A program made the position numbers and the translations under genes. Source: Gemmatimonadota bacterium (GTDB lineage: Bacteria; Gemmatimonadota; Gemmatimonadetes; Gemmatimonadales; Gemmatimonadaceae). From it: DNA of 18,144 bases. The stretch lies in assembly GCA_003142495.1 (NCBI GenBank), contig PLMM01000099.1:1-18144 (forward strand), written 5' to 3'. Under the pieces are notes generated by a model. The model was not told the origin of the DNA and did not search any database. It worked only from the letters and a program-made list of their open reading frames with translations. This document shows, one piece after another, positions 7,609 through 14,609 of the stretch; positions within the stretch are counted from its first letter, which is position 1, and each line of letters begins with the position of its first letter.

Positions 7609-8400
7609 ATGGATCTCGGAATAGACGGAAAAGTCGCGCTCGTCACCGGCGCGTCCAGCGGGCTGGGACGCGCCTGTGCGCGCGCGTTGGCGGCTGAGGG
7701 CGTGTCGGTCGCGGTGATCGCGCGGCGGAAGGAGGAGCTCGAGCGCGTCGCCCTGGAGATCTCGACCGAGTCGAAGCGACGAATTCTGCCACTCGTTGCG
7801 GATGTCACCGACAGCGACGCGATGGCGGCGGCGATCGCCGAGGCGAAGGCGACGCTCGGGCCGATCGACATTCTGGTGGCGAATGCGGGCGGGCCGCCGT
7901 CGACGAACTTCGAGACGACGACGTACAAGCAGTACGTGACGGCGATCGAGCTCAATCTGCTCTCGTCAATTCGGCTCGCGCAGCTCGTGGTGCCGGGAAT
8001 GCGGAAGCGGCAGTGGGGGCGCGTGATCTTCCTGACGTCCACAGCGGCGAAGCAGCCGATCGCCTCGCTGATCTTGTCGAACACCGCGCGCGCGGGGCTC
8101 GCGGGCTTCGCGAAGACGCTCGCGACCGAGTGCGCGCACGACAACGTGCTCGTGAACACGATTCTCACCGGCCACTTCGACACCGATCGCGCGATGTCGC
8201 TCGCGGCGGTCGCGTCGCAGCGCGAGCACTCGACGATCGACCAGATGCTACGCGACCGCCGCAAGCTGATCCCGCTCGGGCGCGCGGGCGATCCGGCGGA
8301 GCTCGCGTCGGTGGTCGCGTTTCTCGCGTCGCAGCGCGCGAGCTTCGTCACAGGCGTCGCGCTTCCGGTCGACGGCGGGCAGATCGCGACGACGTTCTAG
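7609..8400 (+). CDS. SDR-family oxidoreductase, FabG-like, with atypical active site
   Basis: A 263-residue short-chain dehydrogenase/reductase-like protein. The nucleotide-binding motif TGASSGLG is at 13-20 and NAGG at 92-95, and the C-terminus carries the usual FVTGVALPVDGG. The classic Ser-Tyr-Lys triad is broken: S144 is in place, but the YxxxK positions read S157-N-T-A-R161. This LSNxARAGL form matches a known group of beta-ketoacyl-reductase-like SDRs lacking the standard tetrad, so the reaction is not predictable. The ATG follows the fdhF stop directly (TGAATG), so the two are probably translated together. An 83-base gap separates it from tdh. Substrate unknown; activity may be altered or absent. 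Confidence 0.9.
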   Translation: MDLGIDGKVALVTGASSGLGRACARALAAEGVSVAVIARRKEELERVALEISTESKRRILPLVADVTDSDAMAAAIAEAKATLGPIDILVANAGGPPSTNFETTTYKQYVTAIELNLLSSIRLAQLVVPGMRKRQWGRVIFLTSTAAKQPIASLILSNTARAGLAGFAKTLATECAHDNVLVNTILTGHFDTDRAMSLAAVASQREHSTIDQMLRDRRKLIPLGRAGDPAELASVVAFLASQRASFVTGVALPVDGGQIATTF

Positions 8401-8472
8401 CCCGCTACCGTTTCCGCTGACCCCGTGCGACCTTTCCGGCGGCACTGGATGGTTCGCATCCCAACCGCAATT

Positions 8473-8478
8473 GAGGAG
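8473..8478 (+). promoter_or_regulatory. Ribosome binding site of tdh
   Basis: GAGGAG lies 5 bases before the GTG at 8484 and decides for that non-ATG start, which gives the MKALVK N-terminus expected of threonine dehydrogenases. Confidence 0.7.
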
Positions 8479-8483
8479 CGTCG

Positions 8484-9506
8484 GTGAAAGCGCTGGTCAA
8501 GCAGGCGGCAGGACCCGGATTCGTGCTCCGCGATGTTCCCGTGCCGACGATCCGCGACAACGAGGTGTTGATCAAGGTTCGGCGTGCCGGGGTGTGCGGC
8601 ACGGACGTTCACATCTACGATTGGGATGCCTGGGCGAGCGGCCGCTGCCTGCCGCCGTTCACCGTCGGCCACGAGTTCGCGGGCGACGTGGCACAGGTGG
8701 GATCCATGGTCACCGACGTTCGCGTCGGCGACAGGGTGACGGCCGAAGGACACATCGTGGATGGGCGATGCATGCTGTGCCGCACGGGAAATGCGCACGC
8801 ATGTCCGTACACGAAGGTGATCGGCGTCGATCGCGACGGCTGCTTCGCCGAGTACATCGCGATGCCGGCGACGAACGTCTGGCATCTCGACGACAACATC
8901 TCGTACGACGTGGGTGGCATCCACGATCCGATGGGGAATGCCTTTCACACGGCGCTGACGGCGGACATTCCGGGCGCGACGGTGCTGATCACGGGCTGCG
9001 GGCCGATCGGGATCTTCGCGGCGGGAATCTGCAAGGCGGCGGGCGCGTCGCGCGTGATCTGCTCCGATGTGAACGACACGCGGCTCGAGCTCGCGCGGCA
9101 GATGGGCGCGACGGACGTCGTGCATCCGGATCAGGTGGAGGCGCTCGTGAAGCGCGTGACGGACTTCGGCGTTGACGTGGTGCTCGAGATGTCGGGAGTG
9201 CCGAGCGCGATCCATCAGGCGTTCAAGCTCGTGCGGCCAGCGGGGCGCGTGCAGATGCTCGGCGTTCCCGCAAAGCCGATGACCTTCGACTTCGCGACGG
9301 AACTCGTGTTCAAGGGCGTCACGGTGTATGGAGTGACGGGGCGCCGGATGTACGACACCTGGCACCAGATGACGCGCTTTCTGCGCTCCGGCGCGTTCGA
9401 TCCAACGCCAGTGATTACACACCGATTCCCGCTCGAGCAGGCCGACGAGGCGATCGCCGCGATCAAGTCGGGCGCCGCCGGGAAAGTCATCTTCGACATC
9501 GCGTGA
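8484..9506 (+). CDS. tdh: L-threonine 3-dehydrogenase
   Basis: A 340-residue zinc-dependent medium-chain dehydrogenase that oxidises L-threonine to 2-amino-3-ketobutyrate with NAD+. Its length and N-terminus match E. coli Tdh closely. Catalytic zinc residues are C38, H63 and E64, with the family-typical CGTDVHIY and VGHEF motifs. The coenzyme loop GCGPIG sits at about 172-177. The structural zinc site is altered: E. coli uses C93, C96, C99 and C107, and here position 93 is Asp (GAT at 8760-8762) with C96, C99 and C107 kept. The GTG start is set by a GAGGAG site. kbl follows after 4 bases, and this tdh-kbl pairing makes the threonine dehydrogenase assignment strong over other sugar or alcohol dehydrogenases of the superfamily. 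Confidence 0.94.
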   Translation: MKALVKQAAGPGFVLRDVPVPTIRDNEVLIKVRRAGVCGTDVHIYDWDAWASGRCLPPFTVGHEFAGDVAQVGSMVTDVRVGDRVTAEGHIVDGRCMLCRTGNAHACPYTKVIGVDRDGCFAEYIAMPATNVWHLDDNISYDVGGIHDPMGNAFHTALTADIPGATVLITGCGPIGIFAAGICKAAGASRVICSDVNDTRLELARQMGATDVVHPDQVEALVKRVTDFGVDVVLEMSGVPSAIHQAFKLVRPAGRVQMLGVPAKPMTFDFATELVFKGVTVYGVTGRRMYDTWHQMTRFLRSGAFDPTPVITHRFPLEQADEAIAAIKSGAAGKVIFDIA

Positions 9507-9510
9507 GCAG

Positions 9511-10713
9511 ATGAACGACAAGTTTTCGAAGGAGTTGCAGTCGCAGCTCGATGAGCTGAAGCGCGACAAGGTGTACAAGACGCTCAACTATCTCGAGTCG
9601 CCGCAGGCGGCGCATGTGAGGATGGAGGGGCGCGGCGAGGTGCTGATCCTCTCGTCGAACAACTATCTCGGGCTGTGCGCGGAGCCGAGCGTGATCGAGG
9701 CGGGGCGAAAGGGGCTCGAGAAGTTCGGCGCGGGAACGGGGAGTGTGCGCTTCATCTGCGGCACCTTCACCGTGCATCGCGAGCTCGAGGCGGCGCTCGC
9801 GCGCTTCAGTGGCACGGAGTCGTCGCTGAGTTATGTGTCGGCATGGAATGCGAACGAGGGATTCACGGCGACGGTGGTGCAGGAGGGCGACTTCGTCATC
9901 TCGGACGCGTTGAATCACGCGTCGATCATCGACTCGATCCGGCTCGCGAAGGCGATCACGAAGTGCACGACGGCCGTGTACAAGCACTCGGACATGGACG
10001 ATCTGCGCGCCAAGCTCGAGGGTGCGAAGAGCGCGCGTCGGCGGATCATCTGGACGGACGGGATCTTCTCGATGGAGGGCGACATCGCGAAGCTACCGGA
10101 GATTCTGGAGCTCGCGCACACGCACGACGCGATCGTGGTGATGGACGACTCGCACGCAACCGGCGTGCTCGGCAAGAGCGGTCGCGGGACGGCGGAGCAC
10201 TACGGCGTCTTGGGCGAGGTGGATGTGATCACGTCGACGCTCGGGAAGGCGCTGGGTGGAGCGGCGGGCGGCTTCACGGCGGGGCCCGCATCGCTCACCG
10301 ACTATCTGACGCAGCGCTCGCGACCTCAGCTGTTCTCGAACGCGTTGCCGCCCACTGTAGCCGCAAGCGCGCTGGCCGCGGTGGAGTTCATCGAGGCGCA
10401 TCCGGAGCGCGTGACGAAGCTGCACGAAAACGCGAAGTACTTCCGCGCGGCGATCACGGAGGCGGGCTTCTCGCCGCTCAAGGGAGACACGCCGATCGTC
10501 CCGATCATCGTCGGCGAGACGTCACTGGCGCTCGAGATGAGTGAGCGGATGCTGCGCGAGGGGGTGTTCGTCACCGGCTTCGGCTTCCCGGTAGTGCCGC
10601 AGGGGCACGCGCGCATCCGGTGCCAAGTCTCGGCCGCGCACACGAGGGCCGATCTCGATTTTGCGGTGACGACGTTCAAGAAGGTCGGGAAGGCAGTCGG
10701 GCTGCTCAAGTAG
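9511..10713 (+). CDS. kbl: Glycine C-acetyltransferase (2-amino-3-ketobutyrate CoA ligase)
   Basis: A 400-residue PLP enzyme of the alpha-oxoamine synthase family, which splits 2-amino-3-ketobutyrate with CoA into glycine and acetyl-CoA. The PLP lysine is K246 in STLGKALGGAAGG, the DDSHATG motif that contacts PLP is at 212-218, and the N-terminal SSNNYLGL motif at about 48-55 is typical. It is separated from tdh by only 4 bases, completing the two-step threonine-to-glycine pathway in the cytosol. The related enzymes BioF, HemA and SPT share the fold, but the size and the tdh neighbour favour Kbl. The ATG start at 9511 has only a weak ribosome site and may depend on coupling with tdh. Confidence 0.95.
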   Translation: MNDKFSKELQSQLDELKRDKVYKTLNYLESPQAAHVRMEGRGEVLILSSNNYLGLCAEPSVIEAGRKGLEKFGAGTGSVRFICGTFTVHRELEAALARFSGTESSLSYVSAWNANEGFTATVVQEGDFVISDALNHASIIDSIRLAKAITKCTTAVYKHSDMDDLRAKLEGAKSARRRIIWTDGIFSMEGDIAKLPEILELAHTHDAIVVMDDSHATGVLGKSGRGTAEHYGVLGEVDVITSTLGKALGGAAGGFTAGPASLTDYLTQRSRPQLFSNALPPTVAASALAAVEFIEAHPERVTKLHENAKYFRAAITEAGFSPLKGDTPIVPIIVGETSLALEMSERMLREGVFVTGFGFPVVPQGHARIRCQVSAAHTRADLDFAVTTFKKVGKAVGLLK

Positions 10714-10748
10714 CTCGAGGTCGAGACGACGAAGCGAATACATCCAAT

Positions 10749-10754
10749 GAGGAG
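10749..10754 (+). promoter_or_regulatory. Ribosome binding site of the M14 peptidase gene
   Basis: GAGGAG, 8 bases before the ATG at 10763, supports that start and hence the signal peptide. Confidence 0.65.
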
Positions 10755-10762
10755 ATTGCCCC

Positions 10763-13243
10763 ATGTCGTCGCGCAGGTCGCGAGCACGTAGCGCTCGCTT
10801 TGGTCTCTCCTTCGTTGTTGCATTGACGCTCGTGTCGGGATCGCTTCCCGCCGCGAGCGTTTTTGCGCAGGGGGTTCCGACGCCCGAATCGGTGCTCGGC
10901 TATCGCGTGGGCGCGGACCGGAAGCTGGCGGACTGGCCGCAGATCACGAGCTACTTCGAGAAGCTCGCGGCGGCGAGTCCGGCGGTGTCGATCCAGACGC
11001 TCGGGAAGACGACCATGGGTAAGCCATTGTTTGCGGCGATCATCTCGACGCCGGAGAACGTTCGCAGGCGCGAAGAAATATTTGCCGCGCAGCGAAAGCT
11101 CGCGGATCCGAGAATCCTGAAGAGCGCGGACGAAGCGGCATACTACGCGCACCAGCCTGCGGTGCTCGTGATCCAGTGCAACATCCACTCGGACGAGATA
11201 GCGTCGTCGCAGATGGCTCTCGAGCTCGCGTATAGGCTCGCGACGAACGACACGCTCCAGGCGGAGCTCAGGAACGCGGTGGTGATTCTCATCCCGAGTG
11301 TGAATCCCGACGGCGAGGAGATGGTCGTCGAATGGTACCGCTCGCAGCTCGGCACGCAGTGGGAGGGCGGCGAGATGCCGTGGATCTACAACAAGTACAC
11401 GGGGCACGACGACAATCGCGACTGGTTCATGATGACGCAGGTCGAGACCAGGCTCGTGACGCACGCGCTCTACCGAGAATGGCTCCCCGAGATCTTCTAC
11501 GACGTGCACCAGATGGGGGCCGAGGGCGCGAGGCTGTTCGTGCCGCCCTTTCTGGATCCGGTTGATCCGAACATCGATCCGCTCATCGTGCGCGGGATCG
11601 GGCTGATCGGCGCGGAGATGTCGAGCGCGCTCGAGTCGCGCGGGAAGACAGGGGTCGTCGATCACGCGGTGTACGACATGTGGTGGCATGGCGGCGCGCG
11701 GTCGACGCCGGCGCGGCACAACATGATCGGGTTGCTCACCGAGGCGGCGAGCGTGAAGGTCGCGACGCCGATCACTCAGGTGGACTCGGAGCTCACGGGG
11801 CACGAGCGCGGGCTGCCGAAGTACGAGCGCACGGTGGACTTCCCCAATCCCTGGAAGGCGGGACTCTGGACGCTGCGCGACATCGTGGACTACGAGCTGA
11901 TCGCGAGCGAGGCGCTGGTGCAGCTCGCGAGCACGGAGCGCGAGAGATATGTGCGGGACTTCGTCACGCTGGGGCGGAGGGAGATCGCTCAAGGGGAAAG
12001 TGATAGCGTGAAGGCGTGGGAGATTCCGTTCAGGCAGCGCGATCCCGGTGCGGCATGGGCGATGGAGAACGCCCTCTTGTTGGGCGGCATTGAGCTGCGG
12101 ATGACCCATAGCTCAATAATCGTCCCCATGGCGCAGCCGTTTCGAGCACACGCGAAGGATTTGCTCGAGGTTCAACACTATCCTAAGCGTCTCTTGTGGC
12201 CGGGGGGGCCGCCGGAGCAGCCGTACGACGTCACCGGATGGACGCTCCCGCTGCAGATGGGAGTGCGAGTTCGAGCGCTCACCGATGTTCCTGCATCGAC
12301 GCGATTTGAAGACATGTTCGATATGAAAGGGACGCCGTCAACCGCGAGGCTGAATGCCGGCGGTACGGATGGATTCGAGAATGTCGCGCGGGTTCTGGCT
12401 ACGAAACGCCGAATCGACATCGCGTCAGGCAACTCGCCAAGCGCCAATCACTACACCCTCACCCGCCTCCCCCGCATCGCCATCTACCGCCCCTGGACCG
12501 GGAACATGGACGAGGGCTGGTGCCGCTGGGTACTCGAACAATTCAACCTCCCTTACGTCTCATTGACCGATTCGGTCGCGAAAGCGGGCAAGTTGCGTGA
12601 CCACTTCGACGTATTGCTCGTCCCCGACATGAGCCTGCGGGAGATGCGAGACGGGAATTCCGCGAAGGATTCTCCCCCTCCATACGCCGGTGGGCTCGGC
12701 ACTTCCGGTATCGATGCGATCCGGGAATTCGTCACGAATGGTGGAACGCTGGTGCTGCTCGATCACGCATCGGAGCTGGCGACTGAGTCGCTCGGCGTCC
12801 CGGTGAAGCGGATCGTCGTTCCGCGCCGCCTCACTGACGAAACACGATCGCGCGCGCCGGGCGCTGGAGAGAGTGCGGAGCCGCTGTACGCACCGGGCTC
12901 GATCCTGCGAGTGCTCGTCGATACGACCAATGCAATCAGCTACGGAATGCCCGATACGGCCGCGGTCTACTTCACGAACTCCGTGACCTTCGATGTCGGC
13001 GCCGCGTCGCAAGTACGAGTGATCGCACGATACCCCGCGAGGGGAGAAGACATTCTGCTGAGTGGATATCTGCAGGGAGCATCACAGATCGCGGGCAAGG
13101 CCGCCGCGATATCCGCACCGGTTGGACGCGGGCACGTCGTGATGTTCGGCTTTCGTCCGCAGCACCGTGGTCAGTCGTATGGCACGTTCCGGATGCTGTT
13201 CAACGCCTTGCTCACCGGTGGCGCCACTGCCACTCGCAATTAG
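10763..13243 (+). CDS. Exported M14-family zinc carboxypeptidase with C-terminal amidotransferase-like domain
   Basis: An 826-residue exported metallopeptidase. The signal peptide has an Arg-rich start (RRSRARSAR) and hydrophobic core to about residue 35, probably cut near VFAQ. M14 zinc ligands are H142 and E145 (NIHSDE) and H249 (YDVHQMG). NPDG (181-184) and DNRDW (217-221, the substrate-carboxylate Asn-Arg site) are present; E327 in LLTEAAS is the likely general base. After a beta-rich middle, residues about 566-690 (RLPRIAIYRPW onwards, then FDVLLVPD and GGTLVLLDHASE) resemble a class I glutamine-amidotransferase fold without an evident catalytic Cys, as in other large M14 proteins of this type. 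Codon use changes near residue 432 towards rarer codons such as ATA, TCA and TTG. The gene lies 49 bases after kbl and 36 before the barrel gene, so shared transcription is possible. Substrate unknown. Confidence 0.9.
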   Translation: MSSRRSRARSARFGLSFVVALTLVSGSLPAASVFAQGVPTPESVLGYRVGADRKLADWPQITSYFEKLAAASPAVSIQTLGKTTMGKPLFAAIISTPENVRRREEIFAAQRKLADPRILKSADEAAYYAHQPAVLVIQCNIHSDEIASSQMALELAYRLATNDTLQAELRNAVVILIPSVNPDGEEMVVEWYRSQLGTQWEGGEMPWIYNKYTGHDDNRDWFMMTQVETRLVTHALYREWLPEIFYDVHQMGAEGARLFVPPFLDPVDPNIDPLIVRGIGLIGAEMSSALESRGKTGVVDHAVYDMWWHGGARSTPARHNMIGLLTEAASVKVATPITQVDSELTGHERGLPKYERTVDFPNPWKAGLWTLRDIVDYELIASEALVQLASTERERYVRDFVTLGRREIAQGESDSVKAWEIPFRQRDPGAAWAMENALLLGGIELRMTHSSIIVPMAQPFRAHAKDLLEVQHYPKRLLWPGGPPEQPYDVTGWTLPLQMGVRVRALTDVPASTRFEDMFDMKGTPSTARLNAGGTDGFENVARVLATKRRIDIASGNSPSANHYTLTRLPRIAIYRPWTGNMDEGWCRWVLEQFNLPYVSLTDSVAKAGKLRDHFDVLLVPDMSLREMRDGNSAKDSPPPYAGGLGTSGIDAIREFVTNGGTLVLLDHASELATESLGVPVKRIVVPRRLTDETRSRAPGAGESAEPLYAPGSILRVLVDTTNAISYGMPDTAAVYFTNSVTFDVGAASQVRVIARYPARGEDILLSGYLQGASQIAGKAAAISAPVGRGHVVMFGFRPQHRGQSYGTFRMLFNALLTGGATATRN

Positions 13244-13266
13244 ACCCTCCTGCCCGCACAAAGAAT

Positions 13267-13272
13267 GAGGAG
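13267..13272 (+). promoter_or_regulatory. Ribosome binding site of the barrel-protein gene
   Basis: GAGGAG, 7 bases before the ATG at 13280. It favours that start over an in-frame ATG at 13265, which would overlap the site. Confidence 0.6.
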
Positions 13273-13279
13273 TCACACC

Positions 13280-13927
13280 ATGCGCACGGTCCGTTGGATG
13301 TCTTCCGTGCTCGCCCTCGTAGTGTTGACGCCGGTCGTCAGCGCTGCCCAGTCCAATCGCCTGTTCGAGAACGCGTGGTTCTGGGGTGCCAAGGCGGGCC
13401 TCATGAACTTCTCGACCGGCATCGAAACCAAGACTGCGCCGCTGGTCGGCGCCGAGTGGCTGATCACTCGCAACAGGGCGGGACTCTACCTGAGCGCGGA
13501 GCAGGCGTTCTTCACTGCGACGGGCTATGTCCTGGATGGCAATGGCCAACAGGTGAACGTCGCGCTGAAAGATTCGCGACGCTACACTGCCGCGCTGCTT
13601 GCCTTCCCGGTGAACTGGGGAACGCTTCGCCCGTATGGCGGCGTCGGCCTCTCGCTGAATCTGATCCAGCACGCGACGGTCCCGAGCAGCGAGGTCATCG
13701 ACGTGGACCAGCAGGATGTCGTCGCCAATGCGATCCACGATGAGCGCGACCGCGCAGCCTTCATCATCATGGGCGGCCTGCAGGCGCAATATCACCGCTT
13801 CTCGGTGTTCGGCCAGGCGACGTTCATGCCGGCCCGCGCGAACTTCTTCTTCAGCGGACGCTCGACCTACATTCTCGAGGCAGGCCTTCGCTACAACGTC
13901 GGCAGCTCGATCGACAAGACGCCGTAG
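13280..13927 (+). CDS. Outer-membrane beta-barrel protein (hypothetical)
   Basis: A 215-residue protein with a Sec signal peptide (MRTVRWMSSVLALVVLTPVV then SAAQ, likely cut near residue 24). The mature part alternates hydrophobic and polar residues in stretches such as AGLYLSAEQAFF, LRPYGGVGLSLNLI, AAFIIMGGLQAQY and STYILEAGLRYNV, as expected for an eight-stranded outer-membrane barrel of the OmpA/OmpW size class. It does not end in the usual terminal aromatic residue; the last strand (ILEAGLRYNV) is followed by a short tail SSIDKTP. No specific family is recognised, and function could be structural, adhesive or transport-related. It is the last gene before a strong terminator. Confidence 0.78.
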   Translation: MRTVRWMSSVLALVVLTPVVSAAQSNRLFENAWFWGAKAGLMNFSTGIETKTAPLVGAEWLITRNRAGLYLSAEQAFFTATGYVLDGNGQQVNVALKDSRRYTAALLAFPVNWGTLRPYGGVGLSLNLIQHATVPSSEVIDVDQQDVVANAIHDERDRAAFIIMGGLQAQYHRFSVFGQATFMPARANFFFSGRSTYILEAGLRYNVGSSIDKTP

Positions 13928-13949
13928 CATAACGCGGCTCGACAATGTG

Positions 13950-13984
13950 AAGAGGGCGGCGCCATTCGTTGGCGCCGCCCTCTT
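13950..13984. terminator. Bidirectional hairpin terminator between convergent genes
   Basis: A perfect 14-base-pair stem: bases 13950-13963 (AAGAGGGCGGCGCC) pair with 13971-13984 (GGCGCCGCCCTCTT) around a 7-base loop, ATTCGTT. It lies 22 bases after the barrel-protein stop and 6 bases beyond the stop of the convergent glycosylase gene, so it can end transcription both ways. The U tract is short on either strand. Confidence 0.85.
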
Positions 13985-13990
13985 TCGCGT

Positions 13991-14605
13991 TCAGCCCACC
14001 CGCAGATGCCTCGGCGTCTTCGACACGTACGGACTGTCGCTCACGCACCACCGGAGCGGCCACTCCGCACTCTTCGTGATCCCGATGCGCGGTGTCACCA
14101 CCACGCGCTCGTCCGGCACCGGCACGCCGCGCAGGATTTCGATCGCGCTCTTCCGAAGCGGAATCCCGTTCTGCGCACCGGTGATGCCGAGCGCCTCGCA
14201 CAACTTCCCCGGCCCATTCGTGAGATCGCGCTCGCGCACCGAGCCGCGCCGCTCGCGCATGAGCTCCACGCCATCGAGCGGCTCGAGCGCGCGCACCAAC
14301 ACCGCGCTTGGGCTACCTACGGCGCGCGTCACCGCGTTGAAGCACCAGTGCACGCCGTAGATGAAGTACACGTACGCGGTGCCCGGTGCGCCGTAAAGCC
14401 ACCTGGTGCGCGCTGTGAGCCCCGCAGTGGCATGACATGCCAGATCGTGCTCGCCAAGGTATGCCTCGGTCTCCACGATCCTTCCACTGGCCACGCCGTC
14501 ACTCGTGGTGCACCGTAAAACGGCACCGAGCAGGTCGCGGGCGACCTGCTCGGTGTCTCGATTGTAAAAGCAAGCGGGAAGCGGAGCGCTCCCCCGCACT
14601 GCCAT
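13991..14605 (-). CDS. DNA-3-methyladenine glycosylase (AAG/MPG type)
   Basis: A 204-residue base-excision-repair enzyme that removes 3-methyladenine and other alkylated purines. Motifs match human AAG: the catalytic Glu and the first base-stacking Tyr are E47 and Y49 in VETEAYLG, H58 follows in LACHA, the YVYFIYG stretch (78-84) carries the other stacking tyrosine, and NGPGKLCEALGI (130-141) is the conserved late motif. I chose the ATG at 14605 (MAVRGSAPLP); a longer frame reaching 14815 would only run through the gene before it. The start is 4 bases after the upstream stop, with GGAGG 9 bases before it. Last gene of the minus-strand operon, ending at the shared terminator. Expression with the upstream RNA-binding protein is inferred from spacing. 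Confidence 0.92.
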   Translation of the reverse strand: MAVRGSAPLPACFYNRDTEQVARDLLGAVLRCTTSDGVASGRIVETEAYLGEHDLACHATAGLTARTRWLYGAPGTAYVYFIYGVHWCFNAVTRAVGSPSAVLVRALEPLDGVELMRERRGSVRERDLTNGPGKLCEALGITGAQNGIPLRKSAIEILRGVPVPDERVVVTPRIGITKSAEWPLRWCVSDSPYVSKTPRHLRVG

Positions 14606-14609
14606 GAGC

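Noticed and set aside
10706..12109. 467-codon minus-strand open frame opposite the M14 peptidase
   Set aside because: It mirrors a GC-rich coding strand, has an Arg/His-rich translation with no recognisable domain and no ribosome site.
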